A stretch of 64,000 nucleotides of DNA, taken from assembly GCA_017445315.1 (NCBI GenBank), contig JAFSUI010000010.1, positions 1-64,000 on the forward strand. The letters run 5' to 3'. The notes under the pieces are model-generated. The model was not told the origin of the DNA, did not search any database, and saw only the letters and a program-made list of their open reading frames with translations. Source of the stretch: Bacillota bacterium. GTDB lineage: Bacteria > Bacillota > Clostridia > Peptostreptococcales > Anaerovoracaceae. Positions 24,095 through 33,306 of the stretch are shown here, piece by piece. Numbering within the stretch: position 1 is the first letter of the stretch; each line of letters opens with the position of its first letter. The translations under genes were made by a program, and so were the position numbers.

Positions 24095-25900
24095 ATGCGA
24101 ACTGTAATTCGTGCAAATGTGCTTTGCTGTGCAGGAACCGGCTGTACAGCGAGCAAGTCAGAAGAAATCTATAATAACTTTAACGAATACCTTAAGCAGT
24201 ACGGACTTGAGGAAGAAGTTAAAGTAATAAAGACCGGTTGCTTTGGCCTTTGTCAGAAAGGGCCTATCGTTGCAATCTATCCGGACAAGACCTTCTATTG
24301 CCACGTTCAACCCGAGGATGTTGAGAGAATCGTTTCAGAGCATCTCTACAAAGGACGTCCGGTTAGGGAGTTGGAACTGAGTGAAGAGGATATTGAAACA
24401 AAAGAGACAATTTACGATATAGACAAGATTAAATTCTATGAAAAACAGAACCGTATTGCACTTCGCAACTGCGGAAAAATAAACCCGGAAGACATTCAGG
24501 AATACATCGCCGTTCGAGGATACGAAGCTCTCGGAACCGCACTTACAGAAATGACACCGCAGGATGTTATAGATACTGTCAAAGCTTCCGGTCTGAGAGG
24601 CCGCGGTGGCGCAGGATTCCCAACGGGAAACAAGTGGCAGTTCGAGGCTGACCAACCCGGTGACGAAAAGTATGTCATCTGTAACGCCGACGAGGGAGAC
24701 CCGGGTGCATTCATGGATCGTTCCATTCTTGAGGGAGATCCACATGCGGTACTAGAGGGTATGGCGCTCATGGCTTATGCAGTTGGAGCTCATCACGGTT
24801 ATATCTATATTCGTGCTGAATATCCGATTGCTGTTCATCGTCTTGAGATTGCTATCCAGCAGGCAAGAGAATACGGACTCCTTGGAAACAATATCTTTGG
24901 AACTGACTTCAACTTTGATATTGAAATCAGACTCGGCGCAGGAGCATTTGTATGCGGTGAAGAAACAGCGCTTATCGCTTCCATCGAAGGACGCAGAGGA
25001 ATGCCTACACCAAAGCCACCATTCCCTGCAGTATCAGGCGTATGGGGTAAGCCGACAAGCATCAATAACGTAGAGACCCTCGCAAATATCGCACAGATTG
25101 TTCTCAACGGTTCAGACTGGTACTCCGCAATGGGAACAGAAAAATCCAAGGGAACAAAGGTATTTGCTCTCGGCGGAAAGATTAAGAATACAGGTCTTGT
25201 AGAAGTTCCTATGGGAACAACGCTCCGCGAAATCATCTATGAGATCGGCGGAGGCTGCCCTGACAACAAAGCTTTCAAGGCCGTTCAGACGGGAGGACCT
25301 TCAGGAGGATGTCTGACGGAGCAGGAACTCGATACACCGATCGACTATGAACACCTCGTTGCTGCGGGGTCAATGATGGGATCCGGCGGAATGATCGTTC
25401 TTGACGAAGACAACTGTATGGTCGATGTAGCAAGATTCTATATGGAATTCATCGTTGATGAATCCTGCGGAAAATGCTCACCATGCCGTGTTGGAACAAA
25501 GAGACTTCTTGAGATGCTTAACGAGATAATCGCAGGACGAGGAAGCCTTGAACTCTTAGACAAGATGGAAGAACTTTGCCACGAGATAAAAGACACCGCA
25601 CTTTGCGGACTTGGACAGACAGCGCCAAACCCAATCCTGTCAACACTATCGCATTTTAGAGATGAATATATCGCTCACGTAGTAGATAAGAAGTGTCCTG
25701 CACATGTATGTAAGCCACTTCTCACATACACGATTGACAAAGACATCTGTAAAATGTGTTCACTCTGCGCAAGGGCATGTCCTGCAGAGGCTATCACGGG
25801 TGTACAGGGCAAGGAGCCATACGAAATTCACCAGACCAAATGTATCAAATGCGGCAACTGCATGAACGCTTGTCGATTTGAAGCGGTAACGAGAGCATAG
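24095..25900 (+). CDS. hydB: NADH-dependent [FeFe] hydrogenase, HydB / NuoF-like flavoprotein subunit
   Basis: A 601-residue subunit that binds NAD(H) and FMN. Domains in order: an N-terminal thioredoxin-like [2Fe-2S] domain (CCAGTGC and KTGCFGLC), the NuoF core with GLRGRGGAGFPTGNKW and GAFVCGEETALIASIEGRRG, an SLBB segment, a [4Fe-4S] site ESCGKCSPCRVG, and a C-terminal 2[4Fe-4S] ferredoxin (CKMCSLCARACP, CIKCGNCMNACR). This is the standard HydB of electron-bifurcating hydrogenases, which couple NADH and reduced ferredoxin to H2. hydA follows 12 bp later. Confidence 0.95.
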   Translation: MRTVIRANVLCCAGTGCTASKSEEIYNNFNEYLKQYGLEEEVKVIKTGCFGLCQKGPIVAIYPDKTFYCHVQPEDVERIVSEHLYKGRPVRELELSEEDIETKETIYDIDKIKFYEKQNRIALRNCGKINPEDIQEYIAVRGYEALGTALTEMTPQDVIDTVKASGLRGRGGAGFPTGNKWQFEADQPGDEKYVICNADEGDPGAFMDRSILEGDPHAVLEGMALMAYAVGAHHGYIYIRAEYPIAVHRLEIAIQQAREYGLLGNNIFGTDFNFDIEIRLGAGAFVCGEETALIASIEGRRGMPTPKPPFPAVSGVWGKPTSINNVETLANIAQIVLNGSDWYSAMGTEKSKGTKVFALGGKIKNTGLVEVPMGTTLREIIYEIGGGCPDNKAFKAVQTGGPSGGCLTEQELDTPIDYEHLVAAGSMMGSGGMIVLDEDNCMVDVARFYMEFIVDESCGKCSPCRVGTKRLLEMLNEIIAGRGSLELLDKMEELCHEIKDTALCGLGQTAPNPILSTLSHFRDEYIAHVVDKKCPAHVCKPLLTYTIDKDICKMCSLCARACPAEAITGVQGKEPYEIHQTKCIKCGNCMNACRFEAVTRA

Positions 25901-25911
25901 GAGGTACGGAA

Positions 25912-27675
25912 ATGGCAACAGTAAATTTAACCATTAACGGAAGAAACATTACAGCCGAATCCGGACAGACTATTCTGGAGGCTGCACATAACGCGGGAAT
26001 TCATATTCCTACACTTTGTTATTTAAAGGACATCAACAAATCCGGAGCATGCCGTATTTGTCTCGTAGAAGTAAAGGGTGCGAGAGCGCTTCTCTCATCC
26101 TGCACAACTCCTGTTAGCGAAGGCATGGTAGTTTATACAAACTCCGAGAGAGCTCTTAAGGGAAGAAGAAATTCACTTGAGCTCATCATGTCCAACCATA
26201 ATAAGAACTGTCTCTCTTGCAAGAGAAACCAAAACTGCGAGCTTCAGACACTCTGCGAAGAGATGGGTATCCGTGACAATCATTTTGACGGAGAATACAC
26301 ACACGCTTCCTATGACGACTTCAGCTACGGCATCGTAAGAGATACATCAAAATGCGTTCTCTGCGAGCGTTGTGTAGAAACCTGCAAAAAGGTTCAGGGA
26401 CTCGGTATTCTCGGTTTTGAACACAGAGGATTTAATACAATAGTTGCTCCTGTTTATGACAAGAGCTTTGCTGACGTCAACTGCATGCAGTGCGGACAGT
26501 GCGTAATAAACTGTCCGGTCGGCGCACTCACAGAGAAGGAGCATGTTCGCGAGGTCATCTCTGCGCTTAACGATCCGGAGAAGGTTGTAATCGTTCAGAC
26601 TGCGCCTGCAGTAAGAGCGTCCCTCGGTGAAGAATTTGGTCTTCCTATCGGAACAAGAGTCACAGGCAAAATGGTAGCCGCTCTTAAGCGCTGTGGATTT
26701 GACAGAGTCTATGACACTGACTTTGCTGCCGACCTCACAATTATGGAGGAAGGAACAGAGCTTCTCGAAAGACTTAATCACGGAGGAGTGCTTCCTTTGT
26801 TTACATCGTGCTCACCGGGATGGATTAGATTCATCGAATACGAGTATCCGGAACTACTGCCGCATCTCTCATCTGCAAAATCACCGCATATGATGATGGG
26901 TGCTATGCTAAAGTCGTACTGGGCAGAGAGGAATGGCGTGGATCCAAAGAATATCTATTCCGTATCAATCATGCCTTGCATCGCCAAGAAGTCTGAAATC
27001 CAAAGACCGGAGTGCAACACAAGTGGTCTTCCGGATGTAGACGCTGTTCTTACAACAAGAGAATGTGCCAGACTTATCAAGATGTTCGGAATCGACTTTA
27101 ACGATCTTGAGGATGAGTCATACGATCAGGATCTCTTCGGAGATTACACAGGAGCAGGCGTAATCTTTGGCGCATCCGGTGGTGTAATGGAAGCAGCGCT
27201 TAGAACAGTCAAGCAGATCCTCGAAGACAAGAAGCTTGAGAAGGTAGACTTTGAGGCTTGCAGAGGAATGCAGGGAGTAAAAGAAGCTGAGGTAGAAGTT
27301 GCCGGAAACAAACTCTGGATTGCAATAGCGTCCAGCATGACTGCGGCAAAACCGCTTCTCGAAGAAGTAAAAGCAGGAAACTCCAAATATACATTCATAG
27401 AAATTATGGGTTGCCCTGGAGGCTGCGTAAACGGCGGCGGACAGTCAATCGTATCATCAAGAGTCAAGAACGGCAATAAGATTGGTTATGGCTATAAAGA
27501 ACTCCGTATGAACGCTCTCTATGACGAAGACCAGCTATGCGAGCTCAGAGTATCCTGCGAAAACAAGCAGATTCAGGAGCTTTACGAGAACTATCTCGGA
27601 AAGCCGGGTAGCGAACTCGCAGAGAAACTCCTGCATACGCACTACAGCAAAAAAGACAGATTCAATATCCTGTAG
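25912..27675 (+). CDS. hydA: NADH-dependent [FeFe] hydrogenase catalytic subunit HydA
   Basis: A 587-residue hydrogenase. The N-terminus carries a [2Fe-2S] domain (CYLKDINKSGACRIC), a His-Cys3 [4Fe-4S] motif (HNKNCLSCKRNQNC) and two [4Fe-4S] motifs (CVLCERCVETCK, CMQCGQCVINCP). The H-cluster domain has L2 MPCIAKK (C356) and L3 GCPGGCVNGGG (C501, C505). L1 reads TSCSPGW: the first Cys (C300, proton-transfer position) is present, but the second, normally an H-cluster ligand, is Ser301. Variants of L1 exist, so activity is not excluded. A damaged partial copy lies at 41414-41982. No clear intrinsic terminator follows the gene. Confidence 0.93.
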   Translation: MATVNLTINGRNITAESGQTILEAAHNAGIHIPTLCYLKDINKSGACRICLVEVKGARALLSSCTTPVSEGMVVYTNSERALKGRRNSLELIMSNHNKNCLSCKRNQNCELQTLCEEMGIRDNHFDGEYTHASYDDFSYGIVRDTSKCVLCERCVETCKKVQGLGILGFEHRGFNTIVAPVYDKSFADVNCMQCGQCVINCPVGALTEKEHVREVISALNDPEKVVIVQTAPAVRASLGEEFGLPIGTRVTGKMVAALKRCGFDRVYDTDFAADLTIMEEGTELLERLNHGGVLPLFTSCSPGWIRFIEYEYPELLPHLSSAKSPHMMMGAMLKSYWAERNGVDPKNIYSVSIMPCIAKKSEIQRPECNTSGLPDVDAVLTTRECARLIKMFGIDFNDLEDESYDQDLFGDYTGAGVIFGASGGVMEAALRTVKQILEDKKLEKVDFEACRGMQGVKEAEVEVAGNKLWIAIASSMTAAKPLLEEVKAGNSKYTFIEIMGCPGGCVNGGGQSIVSSRVKNGNKIGYGYKELRMNALYDEDQLCELRVSCENKQIQELYENYLGKPGSELAEKLLHTHYSKKDRFNIL

Positions 27676-27759
27676 TAAACAGCTGTTCGGATCGGCAAAA
27701 TATGCCAGAATTGAACAAAACTGTTGATAGAAATCAATGTTTTTCTTCTCTTTTTGTGG

Positions 27760-27793
27760 TATGATACTATTAATTGGCGTAAGGATCGCCAAT
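27760..27793 (+). promoter_or_regulatory. Promoter with start-site operator for the sugar ABC operon
   Basis: TATGAT (27760-27765), with TG two bases before it, is the likely -10 box. A perfect 7-bp inverted repeat, ATTGGCG (27773-27779) and CGCCAAT (27787-27793) around TAAGGAT, covers the predicted transcription start. This is a typical place for a repressor operator; a 5' hairpin in the mRNA is the alternative. Confidence 0.5.
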
Positions 27794-27866
27794 GGCAAGA
27801 AGTGTAAATCAAAAGGCGCAAGCCTGAAAACTGTAACCAGTTAACAAAGGTAAGGAGAACAAGCTT

Positions 27867-29225
27867 ATGAAGAAGATGTTAGCAATTCTGTTGATGCTTG
27901 CCATGGTATTTTCTTTGGCAGCATGCGGAAGCACAGAGAAGCCCGCTGAAGAGGCGGCAAAGCCTGAAGAAACACCTGCGGATACACAGGAAGAAACAGG
28001 AGAGGCAAAGCCATTTGAAGGCACAACACTCCGTGTAATTCTCGCAACACACGACTGGACAAGTGCAGTCGAAAAGAAACTCTCTGAGTTTGAAGAAGCT
28101 ACCGGCATGAAGGTAGAGTACGAAGTTTATCCGGAAGGTCAGCTTTCCGATAAGCTGAATGTTGAACTCGGAAGCGGCGGACAGTATATCGATGTATTTA
28201 TGTGCCGTCCACTTCAGGAAGTACAGCAGTTCATCCAGAACGGATATCTTGCTGAGATCAGCGGCGACGTGCTCGCAGATCCTGAATTTGCAAAGGATGA
28301 CTTCATCACAGCTGCTCTTGATGGTTATGCTTATAACGGAGCCAATGATGGTAAGTACTACGGTGTTCCACTAGTAACAGAGCGTCAGGTTCTTATGTAC
28401 AGAAAAGACCTCTTTGAAGCTGCTGGACTAACCGCTCCAACAAACCTTGAAGAGTTTGAAGCATGCGCAAAGGCTCTCCATGATCCTGCTAACGGCGTAG
28501 TTGGCGTAACCATGCGTGGTAAGCCAAATCCGGCTGTTACACAGTTTGCTGCATACCTCTACTCCTTCGGCGGTGACTTCATTGACTTTGCTGAAAACAA
28601 AGCAATCATCAACACACCGGAAGCAGTACAGGCATTTGAGTTCTATGGAAATATGCTTAGAAACTACGGCCCGACAGACGTAGTAAACATGCACTGGAAT
28701 GAGTGCGCAGCACTCTTCTCAACAGGTGGTGCAGCTATGGTTACAGACGCTGATTCCATCTGGGCATCCTTCTGCGGACCTGATACAGAAGTTTATGATA
28801 AGACCGGTTTTGCGGTTTCCCCGAACCGTTCAACATGGAACATCTGCGCATGGGGTCTTGGCATTTCTGCTAACTCTCCAAACCTTGAAGCTGCTAAGGA
28901 ATTCATGAAGTGGGCTGCTGGCGTTGAGATGACAAAGTACATCCAGACAGCAGGCATTTCCTCCGCTCGTAACTCTGCATGGGAAGATCCTGCTTGCACA
29001 GCTAACTATCCTGCAGAGCTTCTTGCAGCGATTCAGGAAGGCAATAAGATTGCTACTAAGGCTTATGACCGTCCGATGACCACATCGGTTGCAGCTGCTC
29101 GTGACGTAATCGGTGTTGTTATCACAACAGCAATCGAAGGCGGAGACGTAAAGGCTGCTGCTGACAAGGCAAATGAAGAATTCCAGAAGATTCTTGACGA
29201 AGACGCTGCAGCAAAAGCACAGTAA
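27867..29225 (+). CDS. Carbohydrate ABC transporter substrate-binding lipoprotein (family 1)
   Basis: A 452-residue extracellular solute-binding protein. The signal peptide ends in the lipobox SLAACGS, followed by a Glu/Ala/Pro-rich spacer. The mature part starts TLRVILATHDWT and has the family-1 pattern of polyol and disaccharide binders (YYGVPLVTERQVLMYRKDLFEAAGL). It heads an operon of two permeases, four enzymes and an ATPase, whose content points to a sugar, polyol or sugar acid as the ligand. A strong stem-loop follows the gene. Confidence 0.92.
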   Translation: MKKMLAILLMLAMVFSLAACGSTEKPAEEAAKPEETPADTQEETGEAKPFEGTTLRVILATHDWTSAVEKKLSEFEEATGMKVEYEVYPEGQLSDKLNVELGSGGQYIDVFMCRPLQEVQQFIQNGYLAEISGDVLADPEFAKDDFITAALDGYAYNGANDGKYYGVPLVTERQVLMYRKDLFEAAGLTAPTNLEEFEACAKALHDPANGVVGVTMRGKPNPAVTQFAAYLYSFGGDFIDFAENKAIINTPEAVQAFEFYGNMLRNYGPTDVVNMHWNECAALFSTGGAAMVTDADSIWASFCGPDTEVYDKTGFAVSPNRSTWNICAWGLGISANSPNLEAAKEFMKWAAGVEMTKYIQTAGISSARNSAWEDPACTANYPAELLAAIQEGNKIATKAYDRPMTTSVAAARDVIGVVITTAIEGGDVKAAADKANEEFQKILDEDAAAKAQ

Positions 29226-29242
29226 ATGATTTGACTTTAAAG

Positions 29243-29269
29243 AAGGGGTGGCGCATTGCGCCATCCCTT
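29243..29269 (+). terminator. Stem-loop after the binding-protein gene (attenuator or mRNA stabiliser)
   Basis: AAGGGGTGGCGC pairs with GCGCCATCCCTT (12 bp, one G-U) around ATT. There is no long T run, so it more likely protects the binding-protein mRNA or only partly terminates, as between malE and malF. Confidence 0.7.
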
Positions 29270-29319
29270 AATATTTAGTATTAATTCCAAATCAGCACAA
29301 TCAAAGAAGAGGTATCACA

Positions 29320-30201
29320 ATGAACCGATGGCTGAGTAAACATATAAAAGGAGTTTTTGTTACGCCGAGCCTGATCTTCATTATCTTAATGATCATCGTA
29401 CCGCTCGCGTACAATTTTGTTTTGAGTTTTACGGACTGGCAGATGTCCCTCGTAAAGGCACCACAGTTTGTTGGCCTTGCGAATTATAAGGACGTTCTGC
29501 ATGACGAGCGATTTCTTAATTCTGTCTGGCGCACGGTCGTCTTTTCAGGAATAGCAATTACGCTGGAAACGGTCCTTGGTGTTTCGCTCGCAGTTCTGAT
29601 TAATAGAAAATTTCACGGACGCCGCCTCGTGCAGGCACTGATGCTCCTACCTGTTGTAGCAACACCTGTTGCAATGGGCATGGTATGGCAGCTGATTCTT
29701 GAACCATCTATCGGTCTAGGAAACGTTATCGTAGAGGCGCTTGGATTTGCACCGCGTTCGTTCTTGGCAACCACCAGTTTTGAGTCCATGTTCTGGCTGA
29801 TTATGATTGACGTCTGGGAATGGACGCCCATGGTGATGCTCATAGTCTATGGCGGTCTAATGACAATACCGCAAGACCCATACGAGTCCGCGCTTATAGA
29901 TGGCGCAGGCAAGTGGAAAACATTCACGAAAATTACGTTACCGCTAGCATCGAGCTCAATTCTAATTGCTGTGCTCATGCGACTTATCGACGTGGTAAAG
30001 ACCTACGATATCATTTACGCTACCACGCAAGGCGGACCGTCGTTTGCGACGGAGACGATTAACATATATGGTTATCTGAACATGTTTGCATATTATCGCT
30101 TCGGAAAAGCAGCAGCAATTTCAGTGCTGTTCTTCATCGTAGTAATGGCAATAGGTTGCGGCTTCCTGAAAGTGAAATCAGCTGTGGAGGTGGAATACTA
30201 A
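29320..30201 (+). CDS. Carbohydrate ABC transporter permease (MalF/UgpA type)
   Basis: A 293-residue permease with six predicted membrane helices. The start ITPS-like VFVTPSLIFIILMIIVPLAY is typical of this family. The cytoplasmic EAA loop reads PYESALIDGAGKWKTFTKITLP, which contacts the ATPase. It ends with a one-base overlap (TAATG) with the second permease. It works with the binding protein upstream and probably with the ATPase at 35938. Confidence 0.93.
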   Translation: MNRWLSKHIKGVFVTPSLIFIILMIIVPLAYNFVLSFTDWQMSLVKAPQFVGLANYKDVLHDERFLNSVWRTVVFSGIAITLETVLGVSLAVLINRKFHGRRLVQALMLLPVVATPVAMGMVWQLILEPSIGLGNVIVEALGFAPRSFLATTSFESMFWLIMIDVWEWTPMVMLIVYGGLMTIPQDPYESALIDGAGKWKTFTKITLPLASSSILIAVLMRLIDVVKTYDIIYATTQGGPSFATETINIYGYLNMFAYYRFGKAAAISVLFFIVVMAIGCGFLKVKSAVEVEY

Positions 30202-31025
30202 TGAAGAAAAAGAAACTATTAATTTCCATCTTGGAGCATTCGGCGATTTATATCGTACTATTTATTACAATCTTTCCAATTCTTTGGATGCTACTCGCGT
30301 CCTTTGAGCCACAGCAGTCAATCATAAACCAGCGCGCGCATGGTCTCTTTGAATTTGTACCGACGATTCAAAACTATGTTCGCGTCTTCACTGAATACAA
30401 TTTTGCAAAATACACAATGAACAGCTTCATCGTTGCGGCGATTGCGATTTTGCTATCGCTTATAATCGGTCTTCCGTGTGCTTATGCGGTTGCTCGTTAT
30501 AAGATGCGTAAGGCGAGCGTGGTTGTTCTTCTGGTTAGAATGATACCCGGTATTTCATTCCTTCTTCCTTGGTTCAGCATCTTCTCATGGCTCGGACTAA
30601 GGAATACATATACGGCGCTCATACTTTCGCATATGCTTGTTGCGCTTCCGTATATAGTGTGGATTATGATTCCAAACTTTGAGGCGATTCCGATGGAACT
30701 CGAAGAAGCGGCATGGATTGACGGATGCAGCAAATATACGACCTTTGTTAGAGTGGCGCTTCGTCTATCCACACCGGGAATCCTTACGGCATCGCTTCTC
30801 GCATTCATTTTCAGCTGGAACAATTTCATGTTCTCAATCGTTCTATCAGGGCGTGACACAACGACTCTTCCGGTTGCGGTATTCAACTTTGTTTCTTACG
30901 CCTATATCGATTGGGGCGGACTGATGGCAGCGGCATGCGCAATCACTCTGCCGATTGTTGTACTTAGCTTGGCACTTCAGAAGTACATCATCAGCGGTCT
31001 AACCGCAGGTGCCGTCAAAGGATAA
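30201..31025 (+). CDS. Carbohydrate ABC transporter permease (MalG/UgpE type)
   Basis: A 274-residue permease. It has the MalG-type EAA loop ELEEAAWIDGCSKYTTF and a C-terminal AALxxY-like end IISGLTAGAVKG, characteristic of the inner-membrane partner that docks on a MalK-like ATPase. The ATG at 30201 is chosen because GGAGGTGG lies upstream and it forms the TAATG overlap with the first permease; an upstream in-frame start would add 15 residues of the previous gene's sequence. Confidence 0.93.
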   Translation: MKKKKLLISILEHSAIYIVLFITIFPILWMLLASFEPQQSIINQRAHGLFEFVPTIQNYVRVFTEYNFAKYTMNSFIVAAIAILLSLIIGLPCAYAVARYKMRKASVVVLLVRMIPGISFLLPWFSIFSWLGLRNTYTALILSHMLVALPYIVWIMIPNFEAIPMELEEAAWIDGCSKYTTFVRVALRLSTPGILTASLLAFIFSWNNFMFSIVLSGRDTTTLPVAVFNFVSYAYIDWGGLMAAACAITLPIVVLSLALQKYIISGLTAGAVKG

Positions 31026-31035
31026 GGAGATAGTT

Positions 31036-32070
31036 ATGAAAGCATTGGTAATGCATGAGTATAAAAATCTTAGCTATGAAGATGTACCGACACCGGAACC
31101 GAAAAAAGGTGAGGTGCGCGTACGACTAAAGACAACCTGTGTCTGCGGTAGCGACGTGCACGGGTTTGACGGATCAACAGGAAGAAGACAGCCGCCCGTT
31201 ATCATGGGGCATGAATCTTCGGGCGTGATAGATAAACTCGGAGAAGGCGTTAGCGGATATTCTGTTGGCGACCGCGTAACATTTGACTCTACAGTTTACT
31301 GCGGTACTTGTGATATGTGTAAAAAAGGTCTCGTTAACCTCTGTGGAACAAGACAGGTCCTCGGCGTTAGCTGCGATGACTATAACAGAGCAGGATGCTT
31401 TGCTGAATACGTTGTCGTTCCTGATTACATACTTTATCGCTTGCCGGACAATGTTACGTTCCCGCAGGCAGCAATGGTTGAGCCGCTCTCTGTTGCATAT
31501 CATGGAGCAACGAGAACTCCTATCGGTCCGGATGACAAAGCCGTCATCTGCGGCGTAGGAACAATAGGTATTCTGACACTTCAGGTTGTGAAGAGCTTTG
31601 GCGTAAAGCAGCTTATTGCAGTAGATATAGATGACAATAAACTTGCCATCGCAAAAGAGCACGGTGCGACAGATGTTGTAAATTCTCGCGATGCTGATGC
31701 GGTTGAACAGATACTTAAGTTGACTGATGGCGGTGCCACTGTGGCGCTAGATGCTACAGGAATAAACGCGACATTGGATTTATGTCTTCGCTCCGTAGGT
31801 CTTGCAGGAAGAGTCGTGTTGATCGGAAACGTTGCACCAAAGACCGACTTTCCGCTTCAGTCTGTGGTCACGAGACAGATTTCCCTTTTTGGATCCTGCG
31901 CTTCCGCAGGAGAATATCCAGAATGTCTTGCTCTGATCGCAGAAGGAAAGGTAGATGTCGATTCCGTTATTTCCAAGATTGTTCCGCTCTCAGAAGGACA
32001 TGAATGGATGACAAAGATATATAACGGCGAAGACGGCTTAACAAAGATTGCATTTGATTGTGAAGCCTAA
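31036..32070 (+). CDS. Zinc-dependent medium-chain alcohol/polyol dehydrogenase
   Basis: A 344-residue MDR-family enzyme. Catalytic zinc ligands lie in TCVCGSDVHG (Cys) and GHESSG (His-Glu), structural zinc is held by CGTCDMCKKGLVNLC, and the Rossmann site is GVGTIGILTLQVV followed by an Asp (VDIDD) that favours NAD. The family includes sorbitol, galactitol-phosphate, threonine and glucose dehydrogenases. In this operon it probably oxidises the imported sugar or polyol. The ATG at 31036 follows AAGGAGA; it lies 10 bp after the permease gene. Confidence 0.88.
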   Translation: MKALVMHEYKNLSYEDVPTPEPKKGEVRVRLKTTCVCGSDVHGFDGSTGRRQPPVIMGHESSGVIDKLGEGVSGYSVGDRVTFDSTVYCGTCDMCKKGLVNLCGTRQVLGVSCDDYNRAGCFAEYVVVPDYILYRLPDNVTFPQAAMVEPLSVAYHGATRTPIGPDDKAVICGVGTIGILTLQVVKSFGVKQLIAVDIDDNKLAIAKEHGATDVVNSRDADAVEQILKLTDGGATVALDATGINATLDLCLRSVGLAGRVVLIGNVAPKTDFPLQSVVTRQISLFGSCASAGEYPECLALIAEGKVDVDSVISKIVPLSEGHEWMTKIYNGEDGLTKIAFDCEA

Positions 32071-32097
32071 TCGCTCTATAGAATATGAGGTAAGATT

Positions 32098-33225
32098 ATG
32101 AACCCTGTAAGATGCGCTGTTATCGGCTGCGGCAAGGTAGGGCATTTTCATGCGATTGCGTTTAGGGAGAACCCTACGAGTGAACTCGTTGCATGTCTTG
32201 GACGCAATCCTGAAAAAACAAAGGCCTTTGCTGATGAATATGGGATCCCGGCATATACGGATCTCGATGAAATGATTGAAAAGGAAAGGGTGGAGGCAGT
32301 TGCAATTTGCACACCTCATCCTAACCATGCGGATATCGCGGTAGAATGCTGCAAACGCGGACTTCATATTGCGGTTGAAAAACCGCTTGCTGCATCGCTA
32401 AAGGATTGCGATCGAATCCTGGAAGCAGCGAGAGAAAATAATGTCGTCGGAACGACAATCTGTCAGCGCCGTTTTTATCGCCCTGCACAGCGCGTCAAGA
32501 AGGCGATTGACGATGGTAAAATCGGAAAGCCAATTCTCGGAACTGTTAATATGCTCGGCTGGCGTGACATGGCCTATTATCATTCAGATCCATGGCGCGG
32601 AACCTGGGAAGGAGAAGGCGGAGGCGTACTCATAAACCAGGCACCACATCAATTGGATTTGCTCCTATGGTATATGGGTGAAATCGAAGAGCTCTATGGC
32701 ATGTGGGATACATTAAACCATCCGGAGCTTGAGGTTGAGGATACCGCCATGGCGGTCATCAGATTTAAGAGTGGCGCTTTTGGAAATATAGTTGTAAGTA
32801 ATTCGCAAAATCCTGCACTCTTTGGAAACGTACGCGTGCACGGAGAGAACGGAGCATCAATCGGCGTACAGACAGATGGTGGCGCAATGTTTGTTGCAGG
32901 TATGAGCGCAATCCTTGAACCGCCGGTGAACGACCTTTGGACCGTGCCGGGTGAAGAGGACATGCTAGAGACATACAAAAAAGAAGATAGCGACTTCTTT
33001 AACTCGGTTGACAATCTTCATCACTTCCATATAGAGCAAATCGGAGATTTCTGTGAAGCCATTCAAACGGGACGTGAGCCGCTAGTAACCTTGCAGGCAG
33101 GAAGAGACACGGTTGAATTAATTACAGCAATTTATCGCTCCAACCGCGATAAGAAACCGATTCGTTTTCCGCTAGTCCCAGAAGATGGACCGGACTATGA
33201 CGGAAGATTGATAAAAAAGATTTAG
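32098..33225 (+). CDS. Gfo/Idh/MocA family oxidoreductase
   Basis: A 375-residue NAD(P)-dependent oxidoreductase. It has an N-terminal Rossmann fold (IGCGKVGHFHAIAF), the family EKP motif (VEKPLAA) and the middle segment GGGVLINQAPHQLDLLLW, with its conserved His. Relatives oxidise inositols, glucose, or sugar derivatives at C2 or C3, and some act with a zinc dehydrogenase in one pathway, as in inositol use by Thermotoga. Substrate unknown. It follows the zinc dehydrogenase in the same operon. Confidence 0.87.
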   Translation: MNPVRCAVIGCGKVGHFHAIAFRENPTSELVACLGRNPEKTKAFADEYGIPAYTDLDEMIEKERVEAVAICTPHPNHADIAVECCKRGLHIAVEKPLAASLKDCDRILEAARENNVVGTTICQRRFYRPAQRVKKAIDDGKIGKPILGTVNMLGWRDMAYYHSDPWRGTWEGEGGGVLINQAPHQLDLLLWYMGEIEELYGMWDTLNHPELEVEDTAMAVIRFKSGAFGNIVVSNSQNPALFGNVRVHGENGASIGVQTDGGAMFVAGMSAILEPPVNDLWTVPGEEDMLETYKKEDSDFFNSVDNLHHFHIEQIGDFCEAIQTGREPLVTLQAGRDTVELITAIYRSNRDKKPIRFPLVPEDGPDYDGRLIKKI

Positions 33226-33306
33226 CGCCGTGAAAAGCGAAACGGAAAAGCATAATTATTATTCAAAATAAAAACAGAAGAAAATACAAGAAAGAAGGAA
33301 AAAGAG

